DNA from: a virus
Direction: 5' to 3' (one strand)
DNA length: 47,711 nucleotides
IMG/VR virus record: IMGVR_UViG_3300027970_000904
Location: 1-47,711 of that record
Part shown: positions 14,927 to 22,505 of the stretch, one piece after another
Position numbering within the stretch: the first letter of the stretch is position 1
Layout: every line of letters begins with the position of its first letter
The notes under the pieces: generated by a model
Databases searched by the model: none
The model's input: only the letters and a program-made list of their open reading frames with translations
What the model was told of the DNA's origin: nothing
Translations under genes and position numbers: made by a program

Positions 14927-15139
14927 TCATTTAAATGAACCTCCTCTTATTTGTATCTCAAACACTTCATTTTTTCGATCTTCATCATGTTTCGTACTAT
15001 GCTCGTACAGTTCCGCTAATAGCTTAGTAAGCTCATCTCGCAATCCACGTGCTTCGGCGATCGGAATAACCACATCTTTGGCATTCTTTGTTTCGACTAC
15101 TGTCATCTTTTCCATGAATCGCTTTATATGAAGGAACAT
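14927..15139 (-). CDS. Small helical protein (70 aa)
   Basis: A helical, charged product (AEARGLRDELTKLLAELYEHSTKHDEDRKNEVFEIQIRGG) that could form a short coiled coil ending in one strand. The ATG at 15139 has no clear ribosome-binding site; internal Met9 or Met12 may be the real start. A GATAAATA box lies seven bases before the first ATG, overlapping the end of the preceding gene, so late transcription is possible. Confidence 0.5.
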   Translation of the reverse strand: MFLHIKRFMEKMTVVETKNAKDVVIPIAEARGLRDELTKLLAELYEHSTKHDEDRKNEVFEIQIRGGSFK

Positions 15140-15141
15140 CG

Positions 15142-15597
15142 CTAGATATTTATCTTATTAAGAGCTTCAGTTTCCGTTTTAAACGGACCCTCATATGGGT
15201 AACGTTGAATGAAAATATACTTTGGGCAGAACATGACTGTCTTGATTCCGTTCTGCTCTAACAAGAACCATCCTGCAGCGTGTAAACATTTACTTTTCGT
15301 AGAGGTAGTAAACAGATGTAAGCCACGCGTGATGTCAAAAATAGAATTATATACATGTTCTGGCGTAGGATATTCAGGGTAGGGCAGAGATATCTTCGTA
15401 CGATCTGACTTGATAGGGTCGAAACGAATCCTAGTCTTTTTCTTTAACTCGACTGCATTGTCAAACTGGAACAAATGTCCGTTAAGTTGAACACCGTAAC
15501 CAGAGTTATTAGCTTCGATATTTCCTACCTTTTTAGTACCATCCGTAACGATCCAAAATTGGTCTTTGACGATTGTTTTCGCGATTAGATCAGTCAT
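15142..15597 (-). CDS. Unknown conserved phage protein (151 aa)
   Basis: A 151-residue protein. The N-terminal half is beta-rich (FWIVTDGTKKVGNIEANNSGYGVQLNG), followed by FPYPEYPTP-like linker sequence and a second domain with AAGWFLLEQNGIKTVMFCPKYIFIQRYPYEGPF. The start overlaps the stop of the Cys-rich gene by eight bases. The type is familiar from T4-like phages but the function is unknown. Confidence 0.6.
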   Translation of the reverse strand: MTDLIAKTIVKDQFWIVTDGTKKVGNIEANNSGYGVQLNGHLFQFDNAVELKKKTRIRFDPIKSDRTKISLPYPEYPTPEHVYNSIFDITRGLHLFTTSTKSKCLHAAGWFLLEQNGIKTVMFCPKYIFIQRYPYEGPFKTETEALNKINI

Positions 15598-15886
15598 GGT
15601 GTGTTTCCTTTGTCAACATTTTAAATAAATCTTTCTTGTGCTTTGGTGCCCACATGATTGCTGCGGGCTTGCAATCCCCATAGTTTGCCCTGTTTGAATT
15701 ACAAGAACGATATGTACCTTTGACATTTTGATTGCCGTATACGGGGTCAAAAACGACCCTATTAGGCTTAAACGCTTTGCGACATCGATGCATATCCGAA
15801 GTAGGAAACCCAAATGTAAAAAATAGGTTACCTAATGAAACGAAAGAATACTTACAGTCTTTGCACAGAAGTTCAATCTGGTTCAT
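15590..15886 (-). CDS. Cys-rich small protein, possible zinc binder
   Basis: A 98-residue protein starting MNQIELLCKDCKYSF from the ATG at 15886, which has GGAGAG upstream; the ORF could open at 15913. Cysteines in CKDC, HRCRK, RSCNSNR and DCKP could bind one or two zinc ions, as in short phage zinc proteins. The start overlaps the end of the 86-residue gene. Zinc binding is inferred from cysteine spacing. Confidence 0.6.
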   Translation of the reverse strand: MNQIELLCKDCKYSFVSLGNLFFTFGFPTSDMHRCRKAFKPNRVVFDPVYGNQNVKGTYRSCNSNRANYGDCKPAAIMWAPKHKKDLFKMLTKETHHD

Positions 15887-16133
15887 TGCATATTCTCTCC
15901 GCAGTAAGAACAATCCAGGACATTTTTTTTAATTCTTCTTCATTCAGAAATCGTAGGTCGCCTCCGCGATGTTTGAAATACTTGAACTTACCATCAGGCG
16001 TTTTTTCTATCGCAATGTCGGCATGCCAAACTTCATGCATCCGTGTATCTGTTTTATATACCCACAGTCCGCCGATGCGCATCCAAAGTGTATGACTTCG
16101 CGAGTAACGGCCGTCATCATACCGACTCGTCAA
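15873..16133 (-). CDS. Unknown small protein (86 aa)
   Basis: An 86-residue basic protein (SHTLWMRIGGLWVYKTDTRMHEVWHADIAIEK) with beta-type sequence in the middle and a helical C-terminus. The start overlaps the end of the FEN-like nuclease gene by 17 bases. No family is recognised. Confidence 0.55.
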   Translation of the reverse strand: MTSRYDDGRYSRSHTLWMRIGGLWVYKTDTRMHEVWHADIAIEKTPDGKFKYFKHRGGDLRFLNEEELKKMSWIVLTAERICNEPD

Positions 16134-17121
16134 GCAAAACTCCCTTGTAGGTGTTGTTGAGCCACTTAGAATAAGTCTCGGCTTGCTCGCTTATTTTAGT
16201 AAGCTCATACTTACCGCAGAATTTCATAAGTTGCACGCCGACTTGCGGTACATGTTCGGTCTTTACTCCTGTGCGTATTGATTGATCAACCATATCTTTA
16301 ATTTCTTGCGGTTGTGCTGTCAGATCGATCAGGGTACGATTACGCGCGTAATCATCCCTAACTCGATGCTCAGCGCCATCGTGGTCAATCCAGCTTTGCA
16401 ACATCAGATTGTTCCAATTAAAGCCCTGTTTGTTGCGATCAGCATATGCTTCGACAATGCCGATCTTATTCTTTGTGCCCTTCTCACGAACACCAGGATA
16501 TGCAGAGAACACGTTGTCAGATGCATCACCACGAATGATTTTCTTGAACAATAGATATTCAGGATCCTCAAGCAATTTAGGTTCCTTAGTCTTCTTATCT
16601 TTGACAGGCTTACCGCGATCATCGAAGTAACCCTCAAGTGTGATCAACTGACCAGCAACACCGTTGTACTGCTTTACGTTAGGTGCGATCAGTTGAACAA
16701 AGTCAGTGTCGGAAGAAATAATGAAATGCTCGTCTTCGGGGTGCAGTGCGATGAAGCGGGCGATGAGGTCATCTGCTTCAGCAGTAGGATGACGTAGTAA
16801 GCTAGCGTTTGTGCGCTCACGAATGAACGTAGTAAACGATTCGTACGTTTCCCAGAACATCTGATTTTCTTCGATCTCAGCCTCGGTCGCGTCAGTTTTT
16901 ACTCGATTAGCCTTGTATGGCTTGTAGAAGTCCTTACGCCAAGAACGACCCTCGAGACAGAACACGACATGATCGATGCCAAACTTACGTACCATCTGAT
17001 TGACAGACGACAATGTAAGGTGCATCGCCATTCCTACTTTTTCCCACGTGTCAGTGTTGCGAGACGCAACGTGCCTAGCGCGAAAGAAGGTATTAGCCGT
17101 GTCGATCAGTGCATATTTCAT
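16117..17121 (-). CDS. T4 RNase H-type 5'-3' exonuclease (FEN/PIN family)
   Basis: A 334-residue structure-specific nuclease; T4 RNase H is 305. It has Asp6 in ALIDTAN, a helical-arch segment (GRSWRKDFYKPYKANR), the acidic pairs AEADDL and SSDTDF, and the H3TH region with RGDASDNV. These acidic residues bind two metal ions in FEN-like nucleases. The family removes RNA primers and flaps before ligation, which fits the nearby ligase and polymerase. The promoter region has a perfect sigma70 site plus a perfect late box, so both early and late expression are expected. Confidence 0.88.
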   Translation of the reverse strand: MKYALIDTANTFFRARHVASRNTDTWEKVGMAMHLTLSSVNQMVRKFGIDHVVFCLEGRSWRKDFYKPYKANRVKTDATEAEIEENQMFWETYESFTTFIRERTNASLLRHPTAEADDLIARFIALHPEDEHFIISSDTDFVQLIAPNVKQYNGVAGQLITLEGYFDDRGKPVKDKKTKEPKLLEDPEYLLFKKIIRGDASDNVFSAYPGVREKGTKNKIGIVEAYADRNKQGFNWNNLMLQSWIDHDGAEHRVRDDYARNRTLIDLTAQPQEIKDMVDQSIRTGVKTEHVPQVGVQLMKFCGKYELTKISEQAETYSKWLNNTYKGVLLDESV

Positions 17122-17134
17122 ATGAGGCTTTCTC

Positions 17135-17176
17135 TATTTATACGCATATTATAGCAAGGATTAGGCTGAATGTCAA
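17135..17176 (-). promoter_or_regulatory. Tandem early (sigma70) and late promoters of the FEN-like nuclease
   Basis: Minus strand TTGACA-17-TATAAT (17148-17176) is a perfect sigma70 promoter with TTGC before the -10. Five bases downstream, TATAAATA (17135-17142) is the exact T4 late consensus. The same gene can be read under both programmes. Confidence 0.9.
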
Positions 17177-17179
17177 CCA

Positions 17180-17551
17180 TTATTTTTTGTTGTAGTGATA
17201 CACGCCTTGATTCTTAAAGTCACCGGTAAGCATACCTTTGTATTGATGACAGAGAGGACAAAGTTCAACCACATTTTCTAGAATATTATTTAAATGGTTA
17301 CCGTCAATATGATCAATGTGCGTTTTGCCTATTACCCACGGTGCCTTTTTGTAATCAATAGCGCACGGAAAACCCAAATGACTATCAGTGTTAGTGCAAT
17401 AACCGGTTCGAAATGGGGTAACGCCGAAAGCAAAAGTACCTTTCCCATACCCTGCTTTATGGCATCGATAACAGGTAGGCCTCCAGCGACTTCCGTCATT
17501 AGCAACTGGGCGATTGCAGCCGTGATTAATACAAGTAGGACGAATTTGCAT
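17180..17551 (-). CDS. HNH endonuclease (probable free-standing homing enzyme)
   Basis: About 123 residues from the ATG at 17551; a GTG at 17596 would add 15 without a visible ribosome-binding site. CINHGC and CYRCHK are two zinc-knuckle pairs. The HNH core is IDHIDGNHLNN and ENVVELCPLCHQYKG. This layout is typical of small phage HNH nucleases that nick DNA and spread into neighbouring genes. It sits just upstream of the FEN-like nuclease gene. Unlike the other endonucleases here it has no late promoter or leader hairpin; a TTGACA with 19-base spacing to TATTAA lies upstream. Confidence 0.8.
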   Translation of the reverse strand: MQIRPTCINHGCNRPVANDGSRWRPTCYRCHKAGYGKGTFAFGVTPFRTGYCTNTDSHLGFPCAIDYKKAPWVIGKTHIDHIDGNHLNNILENVVELCPLCHQYKGMLTGDFKNQGVYHYNKK

Positions 17552-17620
17552 ATCAATTAAACTTTCATTTCTGTGTTCAATTTTTAATACACGCACTTAA
17601 TGGATAGGTGTCAAGTCTTT

Positions 17621-18199
17621 TTATCCGATTTCAAACAAGTCTAAAAAGGTGCTTTTTCTCAACCCCCGATATGTTTTATTTAGGGTAGGATCTACAATGT
17701 TTAAATGCGGGAGACGGCCGTGATGTTCGACATACTGTTCACACAACTCGCTTTCAGTATATGCTGCAAGTTCTTTTCTAGTTAACGGGTATCCCGAGAT
17801 GTTAGTACGTTTGTCAACCGACCAAATTGCAATTTCAATATCAGTGTAATTTGTATCTTTGGGGAGAATTTCTTGATTAATCAAAGAGGTGCAACCGTGC
17901 CAAAATTCAAATCCATGAGAACTTGACACATTAACATTCCAGCCTGGAAGCCAAGCAATTTGCCGAACCAACCGTTCACCTTTTTGAATAGCCTTTACAT
18001 TTGGTTCTGGGGCACTAAATCCAAATTTAAGCTGTTTGGTTAAATAACTGTTACGAACAAACCTAAACCCATATCCAAAATGAGAAATATTGTTAGTTCT
18101 GCAAAAATTATATATGTCCGTAGGACTTTGAATATTTCGTAATGGAATTACGAAATCTGGAGCATCAAGTTCAATTGGTCGGTCAAACATTTTCTTCAT
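17621..18199 (-). CDS. Unknown protein (192 aa)
   Basis: A 192-residue protein starting MKKMFDRPIEL. The ATG at 18199 overlaps the TGA of the upstream gene and has GAGG seven bases before it; a TTG three bases earlier is less likely. Central segments HFGYGFRFVRN, FGFSAPEPNVKAIQKGERLVRQIAWLPGW and SSHGFEFWHG look like one alpha/beta domain. The G-E-R-x-x-R-Q and W-x-x-G-W pattern is slightly reminiscent of GIY-YIG-like folds, but I cannot support a nuclease call. Confidence 0.55.
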   Translation of the reverse strand: MKKMFDRPIELDAPDFVIPLRNIQSPTDIYNFCRTNNISHFGYGFRFVRNSYLTKQLKFGFSAPEPNVKAIQKGERLVRQIAWLPGWNVNVSSSHGFEFWHGCTSLINQEILPKDTNYTDIEIAIWSVDKRTNISGYPLTRKELAAYTESELCEQYVEHHGRLPHLNIVDPTLNKTYRGLRKSTFLDLFEIG

Positions 18200-18621
18200 C
18201 AACTTACCTCAGTAAATCCGCCACCAATATCACGTTGTCTAATGATACGTAGTTCTGATTCACGCTTTTCAGGATCAGCAATCTCTTGCTCATACACTTC
18301 TAAAGCGATATTCCTGCACACGGTCTGGAACCAACGATCAACGATCATTGAATCAGTATCTTTAGGTGAGAACTTATATCCCTGCTTGACTAGATTAAGC
18401 ACGAACTTATCATTCCAATCTAAGTCGAATGATCCATTGTTGATATCGTTAGGATCAAGCTCCACACTCAAGATAGAGATATAAGGCTCGCCTGCAAGTG
18501 TTGCCTTTTCCTTAGGAGTTAATTCAGGCTTTTTAACCTTGGGCTCTTTCTTTACTTCGGGTTCAGGAACCGGGATAGGTGGGGGAGGGGGACTGATCCA
18601 GTCTTTGATTGCTTTAAACAT
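18199..18621 (-). CDS. Conserved phage protein with Pro-rich linker
   Basis: A 140-residue protein. After MFKAIKDWIS comes a Pro/Lys/Glu-rich linker (residues 11-38) and a folded acidic domain (YISILSVELDPNDINNGSFDLDWNDKFVLNL...). A family of this shape, with an SVELDPxDIxxGSFELDWN-like core, is widespread in T4-like phages without known function. Promoter 18645-18674 and AAGG before the ATG. Its stop overlaps the next start (TGATG). Confidence 0.7.
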   Translation of the reverse strand: MFKAIKDWISPPPPPIPVPEPEVKKEPKVKKPELTPKEKATLAGEPYISILSVELDPNDINNGSFDLDWNDKFVLNLVKQGYKFSPKDTDSMIVDRWFQTVCRNIALEVYEQEIADPEKRESELRIIRQRDIGGGFTEVS

Positions 18622-18643
18622 TAATTACCTTTCTTAATATATG

Positions 18644-18674
18644 TATACTATCATAATAGTATATATGTTGTCAA
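18644..18674 (-). promoter_or_regulatory. Early promoter with an 8-bp dyad at the -10
   Basis: Minus strand TTGACA (18669-18674), 18 bases, TAGTAT. The -10 lies inside TATACTAT-CATA-ATAGTATA (18644-18663), a perfect dyad whose half-site matches the 12136-12164 promoter. Operator function is a guess. Confidence 0.55.
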
Positions 18675-18681
18675 TCAAAAA

Positions 18682-18753
18682 GATAAATAAAGATGTAGTT
18701 CGCGGTACTGCAAATACCCAACTACTCTAATGCTAAGAGGAGCGATCAGCATG
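18682..18753 (+). promoter_or_regulatory. Late promoter plus two-hairpin leader of homing endonuclease (copy 1)
   Basis: GATAAATA (18682-18689), then stem GTAGTT/AACTAC (18695-18700 with 18720-18725) enclosing GGTA/TACC (18704-18707 with 18715-18718), conserved TCTAAT, then TGCT/AGCG (18731-18734 with 18741-18744) with AGAGG in the loop, then ATG at 18751. Copies 2 and 3 (25901 and 45621) change both sides of each stem, which supports RNA pairing. Confidence 0.8.
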
Positions 18754-19419
18754 ACTATTTATACCCACCATCTTTATTGGATTCATCTTCCAGAGCATAC
18801 TGACTACACTAAGGAAGGGTACATAGGCGTTTCTAATAACCCAGCCAGACGACTTTACGAGCATAAGAATGATTCTAAAAACCGCAACGACAAAAATCCT
18901 TATTTCGGTAGAGTCCTCAAAAAACATCAAGATAAAATAATCCAAACAATATTGTTGACCGACACCAAAGAAAATTGTTACAGACAAGAGGAAATACTAA
19001 GACCTGAAAAAAACATAGGATGGAATGCTAATAAAGGCGGAACAAAACCTCCGTCTAAATTAGGCTGGAAACCAAGTGAAGATACCTTAAAGAAAAGATC
19101 AGAATCATTAGCAGGCATTCCTAGGAATGATGTTTGGCGTAAAAATTTATCAAAAGCTAAAAAAGGCGAAAGGAACGGAATGTATGGGAAAAAAATATCC
19201 TGCACCGACAAGAGAAAATTATCTATTATAGTAGCAAAATATAAAAACAGGGGCGAAAATCTAAGGTTAGCACTTGATTTGCTAGAAAAAAGCAATCACC
19301 GAATACGAGAAATTTCAAAACTAACAGGTATCTCTACTGGCGTTATATGTAAGATAAAGAAAGAAACAGAGTTATATAATTTAGCTCTTCCAATAATCAT
19401 ACAATCTAAAGCTAGCTAG
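18751..19419 (+). CDS. GIY-YIG homing endonuclease
   Basis: A 222-residue free-standing endonuclease starting MTIYTHHLYWI. The GIY-YIG domain is about residues 6-90, with YWI...GYIGVSNNPARRLYEHK and the catalytic Glu in RQEEIL. NUMOD-like and helix-turn-helix DNA-binding segments follow (WRKNLSKAKKGERNGMYGKK; IREISKLTGISTGVICKIKK). An in-frame ATG at 18730 is rejected because the two sister leaders place the start at 18751 after AGAGGAG. The 3' end overlaps the convergent uvdE-like gene by 39 bases, a sign of insertion next to it. Confidence 0.9.
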   Translation: MTIYTHHLYWIHLPEHTDYTKEGYIGVSNNPARRLYEHKNDSKNRNDKNPYFGRVLKKHQDKIIQTILLTDTKENCYRQEEILRPEKNIGWNANKGGTKPPSKLGWKPSEDTLKKRSESLAGIPRNDVWRKNLSKAKKGERNGMYGKKISCTDKRKLSIIVAKYKNRGENLRLALDLLEKSNHRIREISKLTGISTGVICKIKKETELYNLALPIIIQSKAS

Positions 19420-20397
19420 GTTCTTGGCCTTTGCCTCCACCATAACATCTGCCCAATCCCAGTGCCCTTTAGCCCAATCATTGACTGCTTTATTCCACAT
19501 ATAGTCAGAATGTGCCCGCAACTTCTGCTTGTTCAACCCTTGTTCTAGCAGAAGTTGAAGGTTAGGCAATTCATTAGTAAGATGTGATGACAAATATTCT
19601 TCACGACTTACACTGTAATGAATGACAGGACGTACACCACGCCAGCTATCGATCACGCGCTTGATACGGTCGTCATTGGGTTCGATATATTCACCAGTCA
19701 TTACATAGTGATGATGGATATCTAGTACGAGAGCGCAGGTATCAGCGAGTTCTAGACTGCTATCGATACCCCAAGTCATCTCGTCATTCTCGATAGTGAT
19801 GCAATTACGAGCCTCGGGGCTTAGTCGAGACATTACCTTCTTGATACCGTCGGGGCCCTGACGACCACTGATATGAACATTGATCTTCATGTCCTGAAAA
19901 GTCTTGCCATAGCCCATCCAACGTGCCATGTCAACATGATATTCGAATTCTCGGATACTGTTTTCTACGACTTCTTCGCGATCACTAGCAAGGACTACAA
20001 ATTGATCGGGATGAAATGATAGACGGACACTGTTCTTGCGTGCAGTCTCACCAATCGGAGCCATCCAACGTGCTAGACTGTCTTGCACATCTTGCCGCGA
20101 CCAAAAATAATGATAATCGGGATGCGTGTAGAAACTCAACATATCACTGGTGATACGCAACATGCGTAGTTCGACAGGAAGAGTCGCAATTTTTTTGACG
20201 AGTGCGTGAGTGTTTAGGATGTTACGCTTTGCGACATCTAGGATCTTTTCTTCGACCACACGTGAGTTGTTCTGACGTTTTGCCCATGCGAGTGTGGTAC
20301 CGCCTGTATTGAATCCATCGACACTAGCGATCTCACCCTTAGTATTGATTTCTGCAAACTTACATGCGAAACCAATTCGTTTGACACCATCATTCAT
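19381..20397 (-). CDS. UV-damage endonuclease (UvdE/UvsE family)
   Basis: A 338-residue TIM-barrel repair nuclease. It begins RIGFACKFAEIN and has LRITSDMLSF, VRLSFHPDQFVVLAS, ITIENDEMTWG, ALVLDIHHHYV and VIHYSVSREEY, the metal-binding His/Glu/Asp segments of UvdE. The enzyme nicks DNA 5' of UV photoproducts. T4 instead uses the DenV glycosylase, so this phage has a different repair route. No clear ribosome-binding site is seen; divergent from the GP88-like gene, whose late box lies 5 bases upstream. Confidence 0.9.
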   Translation of the reverse strand: MNDGVKRIGFACKFAEINTKGEIASVDGFNTGGTTLAWAKRQNNSRVVEEKILDVAKRNILNTHALVKKIATLPVELRMLRITSDMLSFYTHPDYHYFWSRQDVQDSLARWMAPIGETARKNSVRLSFHPDQFVVLASDREEVVENSIREFEYHVDMARWMGYGKTFQDMKINVHISGRQGPDGIKKVMSRLSPEARNCITIENDEMTWGIDSSLELADTCALVLDIHHHYVMTGEYIEPNDDRIKRVIDSWRGVRPVIHYSVSREEYLSSHLTNELPNLQLLLEQGLNKQKLRAHSDYMWNKAVNDWAKGHWDWADVMVEAKAKNLASFRLYDYWKS

Positions 20398-20400
20398 AGA

Positions 20401-20408
20401 TAAATACT
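20401..20408 (+). promoter_or_regulatory. Late-type promoter (GATAAATA) of the GP88-like gene
   Basis: GATAAATA lies about 25 bases before the ATG at 20431, with AAGGAA seven bases before the start. It fits the T4 late consensus at seven of eight positions. Confidence 0.6.
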
Positions 20409-20430
20409 CTCATAATATAAGGAACCGTTA

Positions 20431-21657
20431 ATGGATATTCGTAACATCTTAGATATCATAAGTGAAAATTCTCGGCCTGTCAAGCAAAAAACACCTGTTT
20501 CGGGTGGGTTGCCGGCGATGTCTCTTGAAGATTTTCTTCTCAGTGCAGGGGTAAACCCACAAGAAGTAGAAATTGACGAAGCAAAATTAGCGGCCCCCGC
20601 AAGACCTTTTCCAAAAGACGAATTAACAAAATACTTAAGCAGGACTGTAGGTACCGATACAGGCAAGGTCAACAAAGCAGGCGGCAAGATTCGCAAGAGT
20701 GAAAAGACTAAACAAGATAAGTTCAATATGCCATACATTCATAATAAGAATGTTCCCATCGTCGATGAAGCAAATAAAGAATATGATCTAGAAAAGCTAA
20801 GAGCTATGATTACCAAACGTCCGGCAAAAGTTCTCAAGCAAAATGAAAAGATGCAACATAGTGATGGTACTGCTAGTGCGTTTTACAACATTGGACTTCC
20901 TGCTCTGAAAGGCCTAGCAGTTGATGAAGATACCGGTGAGTTCGTGATCATTGACACTTGTCCTGGCGCCGGCGAATGCCAGACATATTGCTATGCAATG
21001 AAAGGTGGCTATATCATGTGGACGAGCCCATCACTCGAACAGTCTAAGCTATTGAACTTCTTGTATAATGATCCGCAAGGATTCATGGATATGCTAGGAA
21101 ACGAGATCGAAGAACAATATAAAAAGCTAAAAAAAGTCGATAAGAAGAAAGGTACTGAAACTAAACTTATCATTCGTTGGCATGATGCTGGTGATTTCTT
21201 CTCACCGGAATACCTTAACTATGCGTATACCTTAGCTAAGAAGTATCCTGACGTATCTTTCTATGCGTATACTAAATTAGCAAACGTTGCTCAAGGTAAA
21301 TCTCCGGCTAATTTTAAAATGAATTACTCGATGGGCGCGAAGCCCAAAGAAGAACAACAGATCGATTTCGCAACTACTAAGAATAGCCGAGTTGTTCCTG
21401 AAGTATTATTCAAAGACGTTCTTGATAGGGTAGAAGGTAAGCTCGTATATAAAGATCAATCATCGATCAATGTATTGAAGGCTCGAATCGCTGCTAAATA
21501 TAGTGTCAAGCCTAATACAATATTGACCTATGACGAGATGATGAAGAAGCCAGTCAGTAATGAAAAGGGTAAGTATAATGTCATTGTTAAACCGGGAGAC
21601 GGAGATGACTCTGCTAACCGCAATGACGTGCTTAACACATTTCTATTAATGCATTAG
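20431..21657 (+). CDS. GP88-like protein with capsid-targeting-like N-terminus
   Basis: A 408-residue protein. MDIRNILDIISE ends in I-S-E before Asn, like a prohead-protease site. The main domain has CPGAGECQTYCYAMKGGY, SPSLEQSKLLNFLYND, IIRWHDAGDFFSPEYLNYAY and SFYAYTKLANV, the pattern I recognise from the phage GP88 family. Cysteines in C-x5-C-x3-C could bind metal or Fe-S; function is unknown. The late box upstream and the leader suggest a virion protein. Its tail overlaps the convergent epimerase by four bases. Confidence 0.75.
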   Translation: MDIRNILDIISENSRPVKQKTPVSGGLPAMSLEDFLLSAGVNPQEVEIDEAKLAAPARPFPKDELTKYLSRTVGTDTGKVNKAGGKIRKSEKTKQDKFNMPYIHNKNVPIVDEANKEYDLEKLRAMITKRPAKVLKQNEKMQHSDGTASAFYNIGLPALKGLAVDEDTGEFVIIDTCPGAGECQTYCYAMKGGYIMWTSPSLEQSKLLNFLYNDPQGFMDMLGNEIEEQYKKLKKVDKKKGTETKLIIRWHDAGDFFSPEYLNYAYTLAKKYPDVSFYAYTKLANVAQGKSPANFKMNYSMGAKPKEEQQIDFATTKNSRVVPEVLFKDVLDRVEGKLVYKDQSSINVLKARIAAKYSVKPNTILTYDEMMKKPVSNEKGKYNVIVKPGDGDDSANRNDVLNTFLLMH

Positions 21658-22505
21658 GAAAGTTTCAACAACTCGTTAAACGAATATAGATTTTTCATAT
21701 AGGGGGACACTTCTTCTAGTACGCTACAAGATATGTCCCCTTTTCTGCGGGGTCCAATCTTTATCTTGATACCTGCTTCGTCATCATCAGAATAAATGGT
21801 TTCTGCGTTTACCATTTCAAATTTCTCAAAGATTTCCAGTACCGAATATCCTACACCATGACCCAAGCATTCTACTTTATTGGCAGGTTGCTCGATAGCC
21901 ATCTTGATTGCTTCACATACTTCGTCTACGTGAACATAATCTCGAATGCAGGTACCGTCTGGGGTATCATAATCATCACCAAAAATAGTAAACTCTTTCG
22001 TGTCAGCAGCCTTCATCAGGTTGTACATCAACCCGTCTGGATTAGTAGGAGGATAACCCGATGAACCGATCACGTTATAGAATCTAAAAATCGTATATGG
22101 CATAGTCTTATGCTGGGTACAATATTCACGAACCACATCTTCTGCTGCTCGTTTCGAGATTCCATATGCACTCTTGCAATGTTCTGCTGCACCGGTCGAT
22201 GCAAAAATAAAGTTCTGTGTCTTTACTTTATTGATTACATTCATCGTCCCATTCAAATTAGTAATATAATACTGAATAGGCATATTTTCACTCTCGCCAA
22301 CATTTACAAGTGCAGCAAGATGCACAACTATATCGAATTCTAAATCAATATTCAACGGACGATTGATATCAAGTTGAAAGAATTCCTTGACTGGATGCAA
22401 TGGCTGCCTAATGTCAAGTCCATATACTTCGTAATCTTTCTCAAGCAATTTACAAAGATGTGATCCAATGTAGCCCGAACATCCTGTTACTAATATCTTT
22501 TTCAT
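21654..22505 (-). CDS. NAD-dependent sugar epimerase (GalE-like)
   Basis: A 283-residue short-chain dehydrogenase/reductase. GCSGYIG at 8-14 is the NAD-binding glycine motif, HLAALVNVGESE follows, and YGISK gives the catalytic Tyr and Lys. IRDYVHVDEVCEA is typical of UDP-glucose 4-epimerase relatives. It is about 50 residues shorter than GalE. It is last in a six-gene minus-strand operon from the promoter at 25865-25893 and overlaps the glycosyltransferase by four bases, so it probably supplies that enzyme's sugar donor. Confidence 0.85.
   Translation of the reverse strand: MKKILVTGCSGYIGSHLCKLLEKDYEVYGLDIRQPLHPVKEFFQLDINRPLNIDLEFDIVVHLAALVNVGESENMPIQYYITNLNGTMNVINKVKTQNFIFASTGAAEHCKSAYGISKRAAEDVVREYCTQHKTMPYTIFRFYNVIGSSGYPPTNPDGLMYNLMKAADTKEFTIFGDDYDTPDGTCIRDYVHVDEVCEAIKMAIEQPANKVECLGHGVGYSVLEIFEKFEMVNAETIYSDDDEAGIKIKIGPRRKGDISCSVLEEVSPYMKNLYSFNELLKLS

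Noticed and set aside
18682-18753. IscB/omega-RNA (HEARO) type RNA
   Set aside because: The leader is only about 70 bases, the enzymes are not IscB, and the ribosome-binding site is part of the structure.
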